Counted from the stretch's first letter, positions 35,254 through 45,255 are shown. The stretch is 64,000 nucleotides of DNA from Mycolicibacterium sp. CBMA 234 (GCF_009729415.1 NZ_MPKW01000012.1:137472-201471); one strand, 5' to 3'. Program-made: numbers and translations. The notes: generated by a model from the sequence alone, not told the origin.

Positions 35254-38200
35254 ATGACTGGACTGAGGCTTTTCCTGGAGTGGCCCGTCGTTCGTCAACT
35301 GCGTTCCGGTGACCGTCTCGGTCGTGGACCCGCGGTCGCTTCCAAACAGACGCGCGAGATGCAGCCGCGGACGGCCACCGCCGATCGCATGGTGCAGAGC
35401 GTGTGTCCGTACTGCGCCGTCGGCTGCGGTCAGCGCGTGTACGTCAAGGACGAGAAGGTCGTCCAGATCGAGGGCGATCCCGGTTCGCCTATTTCGCGAG
35501 GCCGCTTGTGCCCCAAGGGTTCTGCCAGCGAGCAGCTGGTCAATGCGCCAGGTCGGCAGACCGAGGTGCTGTACCGCGCGCCGCGCGCCAAGGATTGGCA
35601 GCGGCTGGACCGCGAGCGGGCGATCGAGATGATCGCCGACCGCTTCATCGAATCCCGCCGCAACGGTTGGCAGGACTTCAACAAGGACGGCCTGACGTTG
35701 CGGCGCACCATGGGTGTGGCGTCGCTCGGCGGCGCCACCCTGGACAACGAAGAGAACTATCTGATCAAGAAGCTCTTCACCGCTGCCGGGGCCATCCAGA
35801 TCGAGAACCAAGCGCGTATTTGACACAGCGCAACGGTTCCCGGTCTGGGAGCCTCGTTCGGGCGCGGAGGCGCGTCGCAGCCATTGCAGGACATGGCCAA
35901 CGCCGATTGCATCGTCATTCAGGGCGGCAATATGGCCGAGGCGCACCCGGTGGGATTCCAGTGGGTGTCCGAGGCCAAAGCCCGTGGGGCGCGGATCATT
36001 CACGTCGACCCGCGGTTCACCCGTACGGGTGCGGTTGCTGATCGGCACATCGCGATCCGGGCCGGGTCCGATGTCGTCGTGCTCGGTGGGTTGATCAATT
36101 ACGTGCTGTCCCACGACAAGTGGTTCCACGAGTACGTCGTCGCGTTCACCAACGCCGCGACGCTGGTCAACGAGGAGTTCCGCGACACCGAGGATCTGCA
36201 CGGCCTGTTCTCCGGATTCGACCCGGACACAGGCAAATACGACCCGACGACGTGGGCCTACGACAGCGGCGAGCAGGACGAGACGCTGCAGCATCCGCGC
36301 ACGGTGTTCCAGATCCTCAAACGCCACTACTCCCGGTACACGCCGGAAATGGTGCAGGACATGTGCGGCATCAGCCTGGAGGACTTCGACTACCTGGCGC
36401 GGTCGGTCACGGAGAATTCCGGGCGGGAGCGTACGACGTGCTTCGCCTACGCCACCGGCTGGACGCAGCACACGCTGGGCGCGCAGTTCATCCGGACGGC
36501 GGCCATTCTGCAACTGCTGCTGGGCAATATGGGACGTCCGGGTGGCGGCGTCATGGCTCTGCGCGGCCACGCCAGCATCCAGGGCTCCACCGACATCCCG
36601 ACGCTGTTCAACCTGCTGCCCGGATATCTGCCGATGCCGAATGCGGGTGATCAGGACACCCTTGCCGACTACCTGCGCACGGTGCACTCGAAGTCGGAGA
36701 AGGGTTACTGGGCCAACACCGACACCTATCTGATCAGCCTGCTGAAAGCATGGTGGGGTGACGCGGCAACAGCCGAAAACAATTGGGCCTACGACTATTT
36801 GCCGCGGCTCGACGGCCCCGCGGGGACGTACCAGACCGTGCTGGGCATGCTCGCCGACGAGGTCGAGGGGTACTTCATCCTGGGCCAGAACCCGGCCGTC
36901 GGGTCGGCCAACGGTCGTATGCAGCGGCTCGGCATGGCGCACCTGAAATGGTTGGTGGTGCGCGATTTCGCGATGATCGAATCGGCGACCTGGTGGAAGG
37001 ACAGTCCCGAGATCGAATCCGGTGAGCTGCGCACCGAGGACATCGAGACCGAGGTGTTCTTCATGCCGGCCGCCACCCATGTGGAGAAGGCAGGCTCTTT
37101 CACCCAGACCCAACGCCTGGTCCAATGGCGTCACCAGGCGTTGGCCCCGCCGGGAGAATGTCAGAGCGAGCTCGACTTCTTTTACAAACTGGGCCAACGG
37201 ATTCGGGCCAAGCTCGCCGGTTCCACCGACGAGCGCGATCGGCCCTTGCTGGACCTCACCTGGGATTACCCGACCGACGAACACGGGGAGCCGGAACCGG
37301 AGTCGGTGCTTGCCGAGATCAACGGGCGGTATGTCACCGGACCCGATGCCGGGAAACCGATTTCGTCGTTCACGGAGTTGCGGGCCGACGGCTCCACCAT
37401 CTCCGGGTGCTGGATCTACGCCGGCGTGTACGCCGACGGCATCAACCATGCCGCCGACAAGGTGCCTGGCGGTGGCACGGGACCTGTTGCGGCCGAATGG
37501 GGTTGGGCCTGGCCGGCCAACCGCAGGCTCATCTACAACCGGGCCTCGGCGGACCGCGACGGTCGGCCGTGGAGCGAGCGCAAGAAGTACGTCTGGTGGG
37601 ATGCCCAGCAGGGCCGCTGGGTCGGTGACGACATTCCCGACTTCCCGGTCGGGCTGGCACCGCACACCCAGCCGGACCCGGGAACCGGTGGGCCCGAAGG
37701 GCTTTCCGGTGACGACGCGTTCATCATGCAGTCCGACGGCAAGGGCTGGCTGTTCGCGCCGACCGGTCTGGTCGACGGACCGATGCCGACGCACTACGAA
37801 CCGTTCGAGTCCCCGGTGCGCAACGCGCTCTACCCGCAACAGCAGAGCCCGACCCGGGTGATCATCTCCCGCGACGACAACCTGGGTGCGCCCAGTGCGG
37901 GGGAGCCGGGTGCGGACGTCTACCCGTACGTCTTCACCACCTACCGGCTCACCGAGCACCACACCGCGGGCGGCATGAGCCGCTGGCTGCCGTTCCTGTC
38001 GGAGCTGCAACCGGAGATGTTTTGCGAAGTCTCCCCGGAGTTGGCGGCCGAACGCGGTCTGGAACCGAACGGCTGGGCGACGCTGATCTCGCCGCGCGCG
38101 GCCATCGAGGCGCGCGTGCTGGTCACCGAGCGCATGAAACCGCTGACCATCGGCGGCCATACCGTCCACCAGATCGGCTTGCCGTATCACTGGGGGGTTG

Positions 38201-38481
38201 GGTCCGATGCGGTTGTGAGCGGCGATGCGGCCAACGATCTGATCGGGCTGTCTCTCGATCCGAACACTCAGATCCAGGCGTCCAAGGCCGGCAGTTGCGA
38301 CATCGTCGCCGGCCGTCGCCCGACCGGTCCGGCGCTGATGGAACTGGTACGGGAGTACCAACGACGGTCCGGGACCACCGTCGAGACCGACAGCGCTCGC
38401 ATCACCGATCCGGCGGAGGAAATCGTGTACCCGGATCCGAGCCGCGACGATCCGGACAAGGAAGGCAGAACGACATGGTGA
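35254..38481 (+). CDS. fdhA: Formate dehydrogenase catalytic subunit, selenocysteine-containing
   Basis: A 1075-residue molybdopterin oxidoreductase that oxidises formate to CO2. The reading frame is interrupted by one TGA at 35821-35823 (codon 190), where the context ENQARI-U-HSATVPGLGASFGRGG is exactly that of Sec formate dehydrogenases. The frame continues in phase to 38481, and a SECIS hairpin and the full Sec machinery are nearby, so this is one gene. The N-terminal [4Fe-4S] ligands are Cys51, Cys54, Cys58 and Cys86 (CPYCAVGC, GRLCPKG). There is no twin-arginine signal, so the enzyme faces the cytoplasm. Neighbours encode its iron-sulfur and membrane subunits. The start at MTGLRLFLEWP has only a weak ribosome site. 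Confidence 0.95.
35821..35853 (+). promoter_or_regulatory. Sec UGA codon and bacterial SECIS hairpin
   Basis: The UGA at 35821-35823 is followed after 11 bases by a 7-bp stem, GGTTCCC (35835-35841) with GGGAGCC (35847-35853, one T-G pair), closing a GGTCT loop. The 11-base spacing and the GGUCU loop are those of the E. coli fdhF SECIS bound by SelB. AAC/GTT pairing extends the stem below a 2-base bulge. Confidence 0.88.
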
Positions 38482-38509
38482 GCCTGGTGCCCAAAAAGGA
38501 GACGCACTG

Positions 38510-39496
38510 ATGGGGCAGCTCTCTGGGCCGACCGACCCCGCCGCCGACGCACACTGGCAGGTGCATGAATCCCGCAAGGGCTTCTTCACCGACACCTCGA
38601 TCTGCATCGGTTGCAAGGCCTGCGAGGTCGCGTGCAAAGAATGGAACCGCAACCCGCGTGACGGCGATCTCGAACTGCTCGGCTCGTCGTACGACAACAC
38701 CGGCTCGCTCGGCGCCAGCACCTGGCGGCACGTCGCGTTCATCGAGCAGGACCACGAGCGCATCGAAGAAGCCCGCGAGACTGGCCGCGCCCTGGTCGGT
38801 CTGGGCATGCCCGCTTTCGGGGCGCCCGCGGCGCCCCCGGTTGACACCAGCCCACCGGACACCCCCGAATTCCGTTGGCTGATGGCCTCGGACGTGTGCA
38901 AGCACTGCACGCACGCGGGCTGCCTCGACGTCTGCCCGACCGGTGCCATGATGCGCACCGAGTTCGGCACCGTGGTGGTGCAGCACGACGTGTGCAACGG
39001 CTGCGGCACGTGCGTTGCGGGTTGCCCGTTCGGAGTGGTGGAGCGCCGCAATGACGGCACCTTCGCTGCGACCACCGGCCGTGGTGAGCGCAAGGGCGAG
39101 CAGCCCGAGGTACCCCGTCGTGGCATCGCGCAGAAGTGCACGCTGTGTTACGACCGCTTGCTCGACGACGAAACCCCGGCCTGCGCCAAGACCTGCCCGA
39201 CGACGTCCATCAAGTTCGGCGACCGGGAAGACATGGTGGCCGAGGCCCGCGAACGTGTTGCGCAACTGCATGCCCAGGGCATGGCCGAGGCGCGGCTGTA
39301 CGGCGCCAACGATCTCGACGGCGTCGGCGGCACAGGATCGGTGTTCCTGCTGCTCGACGAACCCGAGGTCTATGGCCTGCCGCCGGATCCGCGGGTCTGC
39401 ACCGCCGACCTCATGACGATGTACAAGCGCGCCGGAGTCGCTGCGCTGGGAATGGTTGCAGCCGCAGCCTTTTCGTTCCTCCGAGGCCGCCCATGA
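38510..39496 (+). CDS. Formate dehydrogenase iron-sulfur subunit
   Basis: A 328-residue ferredoxin-type subunit with four [4Fe-4S] cluster motifs: CIGCKACEVACKEW, CKHCTHAGCLDVCP, CNGCGTCVAGCPFG and CTLCYDRLLDDETPACAKTCP. It passes electrons from the catalytic subunit towards the membrane subunit. One hydrophobic helix at the end (AALGMVAAAAFSFLRG) may anchor it. AAGGAGACGCACTG precedes the ATG. Its stop overlaps the start of the next gene (ATGA). Confidence 0.93.
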   Translation: MGQLSGPTDPAADAHWQVHESRKGFFTDTSICIGCKACEVACKEWNRNPRDGDLELLGSSYDNTGSLGASTWRHVAFIEQDHERIEEARETGRALVGLGMPAFGAPAAPPVDTSPPDTPEFRWLMASDVCKHCTHAGCLDVCPTGAMMRTEFGTVVVQHDVCNGCGTCVAGCPFGVVERRNDGTFAATTGRGERKGEQPEVPRRGIAQKCTLCYDRLLDDETPACAKTCPTTSIKFGDREDMVAEARERVAQLHAQGMAEARLYGANDLDGVGGTGSVFLLLDEPEVYGLPPDPRVCTADLMTMYKRAGVAALGMVAAAAFSFLRGRP

Positions 39497-40578
39497 GCGA
39501 CTACGACAGCTTCCGCCCACCCGAGCCGCCCCGTAAGCCGGGCGGTAAACGTCGTCGCCGTCGCACCGGTATCGACACCGGAGGCGACGGCGCGCGCGAG
39601 ATGACCTTGGTGCCCGAAGCTGAATTCACCTCGTATTACGGGCGCCCCGTCGTCAAGCCGCCGCCATGGGGCCACGAGGTCGCGGCGTACCTGTTCCTCG
39701 GCGGGGTGGCTGGTGGCTCTGGGCTGCTGGCCGCCGGCGCCCAGTTGACGGGGCGAAAGGCCTTGCGGCGCAATGCCCGGCTGGGCGCTTTGGGCGCCGT
39801 CGGGCTGGGTGCGGTGGCGCTGGTCGCTGACCTCGGCCGGCCTGACCGGTTCTACAACATGATGAGGACGTTCAAGGTCACCTCGCCGATGAGCGTCGGC
39901 TCGTGGATCCTGTCGGCGTACAGCGGCGGCATCGGGGTCGCGGCGGTTGCGGAGATCGACCGGATGACGGGGGAGCGGCTGCCGCTCGGTCCGCTGCGTC
40001 GCGTGCTCCAATTCGCCGAAGCGCCAGCCGGTTTGGCGGGCGCGGTCTTCGCGGCGCCGCTGGCGGTGTACACCGCGGTGCTGCTCGGCGATACCGCCAC
40101 CCCGACCTGGAACGCCACGCACCGCGACCTGCCGTTCGTGTTCGTCAGCTCGGCCAGCCTGGCGGCCTCCGGCTTGGCGCTGGTGACCACGCCGGTCGCC
40201 GAGACCGGCCCGGCCCGCACCCTCGCCGCGCTCGGAGTGGTCGGGGACCTGACGGCCATGAAGCTGATGGAACGCCGCATGGATCCGGTGGCAGCGGAGC
40301 CGCTGCATCACGGTCATCCCGGCGAGATGCTCAAGTGGAGCGAACGTCTCGCCGTCGCAGGAGGTTTGGGCGCGCTCATTGGCGGCCGGAACCGGTTGGT
40401 GGCGGCGCTGTCCGGGCTGGCCCTGCTGGCGGCGTCAGCGCTGACGCGGTTCGGGGTGTTCGAGGCAGGTATCGAGTCTGCGAAGGATCCGCGCTACACC
40501 ATCGAGCCGCAGAAGCGGCGGCTCGCGGAGCGCCGGGCAGCGGGCGAGACGGGGGATTCGATCACCACGGCGGGCTGA
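39493..40578 (+). CDS. nrfD: NrfD/PsrC-type membrane anchor subunit of formate dehydrogenase
   Basis: A 361-residue membrane protein of the NrfD family with about eight helices, beginning after a basic, Arg-rich soluble N-terminus (~residues 1-60). The helix pair GHEVAAYLFLGGVAGGSGLLAAGAQ, the DLGRPDRFYNMMRTFKVTSPMSVGSWIL block and a C-terminal GVFEAGIESAKDP are characteristic. It transfers electrons from the iron-sulfur subunit to the quinone pool. The ATG overlaps the preceding stop by 4 bases. It is convergent with selD, with 2 bases between stops. Confidence 0.9.
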   Translation: MSDYDSFRPPEPPRKPGGKRRRRRTGIDTGGDGAREMTLVPEAEFTSYYGRPVVKPPPWGHEVAAYLFLGGVAGGSGLLAAGAQLTGRKALRRNARLGALGAVGLGAVALVADLGRPDRFYNMMRTFKVTSPMSVGSWILSAYSGGIGVAAVAEIDRMTGERLPLGPLRRVLQFAEAPAGLAGAVFAAPLAVYTAVLLGDTATPTWNATHRDLPFVFVSSASLAASGLALVTTPVAETGPARTLAALGVVGDLTAMKLMERRMDPVAAEPLHHGHPGEMLKWSERLAVAGGLGALIGGRNRLVAALSGLALLAASALTRFGVFEAGIESAKDPRYTIEPQKRRLAERRAAGETGDSITTAG

Positions 40579-40580
40579 GG

Positions 40581-41561
40581 TCAGCGCACCTCGATGCCGC
40601 TGCCCGCCACCGTGTGCCCGATGACCGGATAGCCGGGCACCTCGCCGACAACCAGCAGCCCGCCCGACGTCTGGGCGTCCGCCAACAGCAGCAGGTCGTC
40701 CTCGGTGACATCCGATCCGGGACGCAGGTGCGGCCGCACCCAGTCCAGATTGCGCCGGGTTCCGCCGGACACAAACCCGTCGCGGAGGGCGTCGAGCGCG
40801 CCGTCGACAAGCGGGACCGCGCTGCGGTCGATCACGGCGCCCACGCCCGAGGCCCGGCACATCTTGTAGAGGTGCCCGAGCAGCCCGAAGCCGGTCACGT
40901 CAGTGGCGGCGCGGGCACCGGCAGCGAGTGCGGCCTCAGCAGCATCGCGGTTGAGCGCGGTCATGGTGGCGATCGCCTCAGCGAACACCTCACCCGTCTG
41001 CTTGTGCCGGTTGTTCAGCAGCCCCACGCCGAGGGGTTTGGTCAGCGTCAACGGCAGCCCCGCCGCGGCAGAATCGTTGCGCAGCAAGCGGTTCGGATCG
41101 GCCACGCCGGTCACCGCCATGCCGTACTTGGGTTCGGGATCGTCGATGGAATGCCCGCCGATCACCGGGCAGCCCGCCTCGGCCGCCACCGCCAGGCCGC
41201 CGCGCAGCACTTCGGTCAACAGCTCCATCGGCAGGGTGTCGCGCGGCCAGCCGACCAGGTTGATCGCGACCACCGGCCGCCCGCCCATGGCGTACACGTC
41301 GGACAGCGCATTGGCCGCGGCGATCCGGCCCCAGTCGTAGGCGTCGTCGACTACGGGAGTGAAGAAGTCGGCCGTCGACAGCACGGCGAGGTCGTCGCGC
41401 ACCAGCACCGCGGCGGCGTCGTCGCCGTCGTCGAGGCCCACCAGGACGTTGTCGGCGGATTGCCCGACCAGCCCGCGGACCGCTTCCTCCAACTCGCCCG
41501 GCGGGATCTTGCAGGCGCACCCACCGCCGTGCGCGTAACTGGTGAGGCGTGCTGGTCCCAT
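40581..41561 (-). CDS. selD: Selenide, water dikinase SelD
   Basis: A 326-residue selenophosphate synthetase of the PurM-like fold, making selenophosphate from selenide and ATP. The active-site loop GGGCACK carries Cys15 and Lys18, the counterparts of E. coli Cys17 and Lys20, so this SelD uses Cys and not Sec. Other motifs are DDAAAVLV, TDVTGFGLLGHL and the C-terminal DAQTSGGLLV. The ATG giving MGPARLTSYAHGG is chosen; longer frames would run antisense through the tRNA-Sec gene. It is divergent from selA with the tRNA between. Confidence 0.94.
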   Translation of the reverse strand: MGPARLTSYAHGGGCACKIPPGELEEAVRGLVGQSADNVLVGLDDGDDAAAVLVRDDLAVLSTADFFTPVVDDAYDWGRIAAANALSDVYAMGGRPVVAINLVGWPRDTLPMELLTEVLRGGLAVAAEAGCPVIGGHSIDDPEPKYGMAVTGVADPNRLLRNDSAAAGLPLTLTKPLGVGLLNNRHKQTGEVFAEAIATMTALNRDAAEAALAAGARAATDVTGFGLLGHLYKMCRASGVGAVIDRSAVPLVDGALDALRDGFVSGGTRRNLDWVRPHLRPGSDVTEDDLLLLADAQTSGGLLVVGEVPGYPVIGHTVAGSGIEVR

Positions 41562-41598
41562 GGCGTCAATGTAGCCGCCGGGGGCTAGGTTTAGCGGC

Positions 41599-41693
41599 GG
41601 AGGTGTCTGGGTCCTGGTGGGCTCCCCGGTCTTCAAAACCGGTGAGGCCGAGTATCTCGGTCTGGCGGGTTCGATTCCCGTCCACCTCCGCCA
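41599..41693 (+). tRNA. selC: tRNA-Sec (anticodon TCA)
   Basis: A 95-base tRNA with encoded CCA. The anticodon loop CTTCAAA (anticodon TCA at 41633-41635) is closed by CCGGT/ACCGG. A long variable arm GCCGAG-tat-CTCGGT and the T-arm GCGGG-TTCGATT-CCCGT follow. The acceptor stem GGAGGTG pairs with CACCTCC (seven pairs), and the eighth position is a T/C mismatch rather than the usual eighth pair. Discriminator G and CCA end it. Position next to selA, selB and selD agrees with the assignment. Confidence 0.94.
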
Positions 41694-41723
41694 GATGTTG
41701 TGGCCGGCACTTCAGGAGGGCAT

Positions 41724-43025
41724 GTGAGCGAGCTTGACCCGCGCCGGCTGATCCCGCGTACCGACCAATTGCTGGCGCTCCCCGAGGTCTGTGATGCCCG
41801 AAATCGATTGGGCGACAGCGCAGTCCGAGCCGTCTTGACGCAGACGCAGGAGCGGGCCCGGCAGGGTGACTTGCCGCCCGGTGAGGTAGCGACCGTGGTG
41901 CTTGCGGCTCTTGCACAGCGGGCCCCCGTGTCGCTGCGGCCGGTCCTCAATGCCACGGGTGTCGTGGTGCACACCAATCTGGGCCGAGCGCCGCTGTCCG
42001 CTGCGGCCGTCGACGCCCTGGTCGCCGCCAGCGGATACGTCGACGTGGAGATGGACCTGTCCACCGGTGTCCGGTCGAAGCGCGGCGTCGCGGCCCGGGC
42101 GGCGTTGCTCGCCGCCTGCCCCGCGGCCGAGGATGCGCTGGTCGTCAACAATGGCGCCGCTGCGCTGGTCTTGGCGACCACTGCGTTGGCGGCAGGGCGT
42201 GAGGTGGTGGTGAGCCGCGGCGAACTGATCGAGATCGGTGCGGGCTTCCGTCTGCCCGACCTCATCGCATCGACCGGAGCCAGGCTGCGGGAGGTCGGTA
42301 CCACCAACCGCACGCACCTGCGGGATTACGCCGACGCGCTCGGGCCGGACACCGGATGTGTTCTCAAGGTGCACCCGAGCAATTTCCGGGTGACGGGGTT
42401 CACCTCCGGGGTTTCGTTCGGCGAGCTTCAGAATCTGTTGCAGGACAGGGAAGTACCGCTCGTCGTTGATTTGGGCAGCGGGCTGTTGGCGCCTGACGCA
42501 TTGCTGCCCGACGAACCCGACGCCGCCACCGCGCTGGCCGCCGGCGCCGACGTGATCACGGGCAGCGGAGACAAGCTGCTCGGTGGTCCGCAGGCCGGCA
42601 TCGTGCTCGGGCGGGCCGACGTGGTGGCCCGCATGGCGCGGCACCCGCTCGCGCGCGCCGTGCGGGCTGACAAGCTGACCCTCGCCGCGCTGGAGGCCAC
42701 GCTGTGCGGCGGCCCGGTGCCGGTGATGCAGGCGCTGCACGCGGATGCCGACCGGTTGCGGGCCCGGGCCGAACGGATCGCTGAAGCCGTGGGGGCCACC
42801 GTGGTTCCGCACGACGGGCGCGTCGGCGGTGGTGGCGCTCCGGGCGTGCCGCTGCCCGGATGGGCGGTCCGGTTGCCGGAGGCGACGGCGACGGCGCTGC
42901 GGGCCGGGAACCCCGCCGTCGTCGCGCGGGTGCATGACGGCGCGTGCCTGATCGACTTGCGCTGCGTCCCAGAGACAGACGACGAGCACATCCTGACTGC
43001 CGTCCAGATCGCCCTGGACGGCTGA
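41724..43025 (+). CDS. selA: L-seryl-tRNA(Sec) selenium transferase SelA
   Basis: A 433-residue PLP enzyme converting Ser-tRNA(Sec) to Sec-tRNA(Sec) with selenophosphate. The PLP lysine is Lys284 in GSGDKLLGGPQAG, with NATGVVVHTNLGRAPL and the SKRG loop upstream. The GTG start is fixed by the AGGAGGG ribosome site 4 bases upstream. It begins 30 bases after the tRNA-Sec and is followed by selB after 2 bases. Confidence 0.95.
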   Translation: MSELDPRRLIPRTDQLLALPEVCDARNRLGDSAVRAVLTQTQERARQGDLPPGEVATVVLAALAQRAPVSLRPVLNATGVVVHTNLGRAPLSAAAVDALVAASGYVDVEMDLSTGVRSKRGVAARAALLAACPAAEDALVVNNGAAALVLATTALAAGREVVVSRGELIEIGAGFRLPDLIASTGARLREVGTTNRTHLRDYADALGPDTGCVLKVHPSNFRVTGFTSGVSFGELQNLLQDREVPLVVDLGSGLLAPDALLPDEPDAATALAAGADVITGSGDKLLGGPQAGIVLGRADVVARMARHPLARAVRADKLTLAALEATLCGGPVPVMQALHADADRLRARAERIAEAVGATVVPHDGRVGGGGAPGVPLPGWAVRLPEATATALRAGNPAVVARVHDGACLIDLRCVPETDDEHILTAVQIALDG

Positions 43026-43027
43026 CG

Positions 43028-44803
43028 GTGCCGTACGTCGTCGCCACGGCCGGCCATGTCGACCACGGCAAGAGCACGTTGGTGCGTGCGCTCACCGGTA
43101 TCGAGCCGGACCGGTGGGCTGAGGAACGTCGTCGCGGCCTGACCATCGACCTCGGCTTCGCGTGGACCACTTTGCCTTCGGGCCGGGAAGTCGCCTTTGT
43201 CGATGTGCCCGGCCACGAACGATTTCTGGGAAACATGCTGGCCGGGCTCGGGCCCGCGCCGGTGGTGTGCTTCGTCGTCGCCGCTGACGAGGGCTGGCAG
43301 GCGCAATCGACTGATCATCGAGATGCGGTTGCCGCCTTGGGGATTCAGCATGGGCTGGTCGTGATCAGTCGCGCTGACCGGGCACCCGACCGGGTCGGTG
43401 ACACCCTGGCTCAGGCGCGCGCGGAGCTAGCCGACACCGGCCTGCGCGATGCCCCGGCGGTGGTGGTGTCGGCTGTGGACGGCGCCGGTCTGCCGGAACT
43501 GCGAGCGGCATTGGACGACGTGCTGGCTGTGGTGCCGCCACCGTCAGCCACGGCCCGGGTGCGGTTGTGGGTCGATCGGTCGTTCACCATCACCGGCGCC
43601 GGCACCGTGGTGACCGGAACACTGGCTGCCGGCACCGTGGCCGATGGCGACCGACTGGCGTTGAACGATCGCGATGTCGTCATCCGGGGGCTGCAGTCAC
43701 GCCGCGAATCCAGCACCACGCTCGGGCCGGTGACCAGGGCGGCGCTCAACCTGCGGGGCGTGGCCGCAGAGCAGGTGCATCGCGGCGACGTGCTGTTGAC
43801 GCCCGGGGCGTGGGAGACGACCCGAACGTTCGACGTCAGGCGCGTGAGTGGAGCGGCGTTCACCGAGATTCCCGAACAGCTCACCGCGCACGTCGGCACC
43901 GCAACGGTGGAGGCCAGGCTGCGCCCTTTCGACGACGACCATGCCCGGCTGGTGATGGATCGGGAGCTGCCGTTGGTGCTCGGCGATCGGCTCGTATTGC
44001 GACAGCCGGGTGGCCGGGTGCTGGGTGGCGCGCAGGTGCTCGACGCGGACCCGCCGCCGCTGCGCCGCCGTGGTGACGGCACTCGTCGGCGTGAGGCGCT
44101 GGCGGCGATGTCCGCGCGCGGCGATGTGCTCGGCGAGGTGGCCCGGCGCGGTGCGGTGACGGTAGATCACTTGCACCGGTTGGGATTTGACACGTCTGAG
44201 CCACCCTCCGGCGTCCAGGCGAGCCACGGTTGGTGGATACATGCCGCGACATATGCGGCCTGGCAACAGCGGTTGCGCACTGCGGTTCAGGATCTGCACG
44301 ACCGGGATCCCTTGGCGGCCGGACTGTCTCGCGGCGCCGTCAGCGACGTCCTGGTCTTGCCTGACCCGGCACTGCTCGACGACATCAGCCGCGCGGCAGG
44401 CATCGAGCAGGCCGGCGGCCTGTTTCGGTTGCCCGGGCGCTCGGCGGACCTCGGCCCTGCCGAGGCGTCGCTAATTGAACTCACAAAACGGCTGCAGGAC
44501 AATCCTTTTCACGCTCCCGAAGCCGAAGACCTAGCTGCCCTGCGGCTCGGTGCGCGGGAGCTGGCGGCGGCCGAACGCGTCGGCCGCCTACTCCGCTTGG
44601 GCGACGGCGTGGTCCTGTTGCCGACGGCGCCTGCCCTGGCCATGCGTGAATTATCCAGGCTGGCACAGCCTTTCACGACGAGCGAGGCGCGGCAGGCGCT
44701 CGGAACCACCCGTCGGGTCGCGATCCCACTGCTGGAACATCTCGATTCGCGCGGCTGGACCCGCCGCCTCGACGCCGGCCATCGGGAGGTCGTGCGCCGC
44801 TGA
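43028..44803 (+). CDS. selB: Selenocysteine-specific elongation factor SelB
   Basis: A 591-residue translational GTPase. G1 is GHVDHGKST (residues 9-17), G3 DVPGHE and G4 SRAD. EF-Tu-like domains II and III follow, and the C-terminal ~280 residues are the winged-helix domains that bind the SECIS RNA (e.g. EDLAALRLGARELAAAERVG, LDSRGWTRRLDAGHREVV). It brings Sec-tRNA to the UGA of fdhA. The GTG start is 2 bases after the selA stop. Several longer frames upstream are only read-through of selA. Confidence 0.95.
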   Translation: MPYVVATAGHVDHGKSTLVRALTGIEPDRWAEERRRGLTIDLGFAWTTLPSGREVAFVDVPGHERFLGNMLAGLGPAPVVCFVVAADEGWQAQSTDHRDAVAALGIQHGLVVISRADRAPDRVGDTLAQARAELADTGLRDAPAVVVSAVDGAGLPELRAALDDVLAVVPPPSATARVRLWVDRSFTITGAGTVVTGTLAAGTVADGDRLALNDRDVVIRGLQSRRESSTTLGPVTRAALNLRGVAAEQVHRGDVLLTPGAWETTRTFDVRRVSGAAFTEIPEQLTAHVGTATVEARLRPFDDDHARLVMDRELPLVLGDRLVLRQPGGRVLGGAQVLDADPPPLRRRGDGTRRREALAAMSARGDVLGEVARRGAVTVDHLHRLGFDTSEPPSGVQASHGWWIHAATYAAWQQRLRTAVQDLHDRDPLAAGLSRGAVSDVLVLPDPALLDDISRAAGIEQAGGLFRLPGRSADLGPAEASLIELTKRLQDNPFHAPEAEDLAALRLGARELAAAERVGRLLRLGDGVVLLPTAPALAMRELSRLAQPFTTSEARQALGTTRRVAIPLLEHLDSRGWTRRLDAGHREVVRR

Positions 44804-44886
44804 CGCCTGTCCTTACCCGAAGACGGTGTCGTGACCACCGCACGTCGCTACTGGGCCCGTCGGAAGCGGCGGGGCAGCCAGCGCGG

Positions 44887-45021
44887 TCACCAGTCCTCGT
44901 TTGCTGAGCGGCGGGGTCCACGGCGCCTTCCAATAGCGCGGACGACAGCGTTGATGGCGGCGAGCGTCAGAACCGGGAGCAAGGTGACGATGATCATCGA
45001 TACTCCGCCGATGAGAGTCAT
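44887..45021 (-). CDS. Possible small single-helix membrane protein
   Basis: A 44-codon frame with ATG. The first ~28 residues (MTLIGGVSMIIVTLLPVLTL and onward) are hydrophobic enough for one membrane helix, and the end is basic (RRRGPRRSANEDW). AGAGAGG lies about 12 bases upstream of the start. No family is recognised and coding evidence is weak. It lies between selB and the ipd operon, in the ~500-base stretch without other genes. Confidence 0.35.
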   Translation of the reverse strand: MTLIGGVSMIIVTLLPVLTLAAINAVVRAIGRRRGPRRSANEDW

Positions 45022-45255
45022 TCGACCAGTTACCTCTCTGACGCGCGGTTTCGAGCTGTTGCAGCTGTTCGGAGGCTTTACGCTGCGATCGAGGCTACGT
45101 TACGAGGGACCGGATGGTCGTGACGACATCCCCTGAGACCGAAGATCGACCCCATTTCCGTGGCTGCGTTGTCGTCGGAAGCCAAGATGACGGTCCAGGC
45201 TTGACACCCTGTGTGAGTGTTGCCAGCCAGCCGTGAAACCAATGAGCAAGACGCA
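45022..45255. other. Gap between selB and ipdC, no supportable gene
   Basis: Apart from the small membrane-protein candidate on one side and the terminator on the other, I see no gene or RNA. A 101-codon frame on the plus strand (44831-45136) lacks any domain and is not credible. Confidence 0.4.

Noticed and set aside
35254..35823. Reading the first 189 codons of fdhA as a frame-broken pseudogene
   Set aside because: The break is a single in-phase TGA with matching Sec context, a SECIS hairpin and all Sec factors nearby.
35125..39141. A 1338-codon open frame antisense to the formate dehydrogenase genes
   Set aside because: It mirrors the third-position G+C of fdhA/fdhB, has no recognisable domain and would overlap two well-supported genes entirely.
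41562..41636. An N-terminal extension of selD
   Set aside because: It would run antisense through the 5' part of tRNA-Sec, and the internal ATG matches the family start.
44831..45136. A 101-codon frame after selB
   Set aside because: No domain, no start signal, Arg-rich composition typical of random high-G+C frames.
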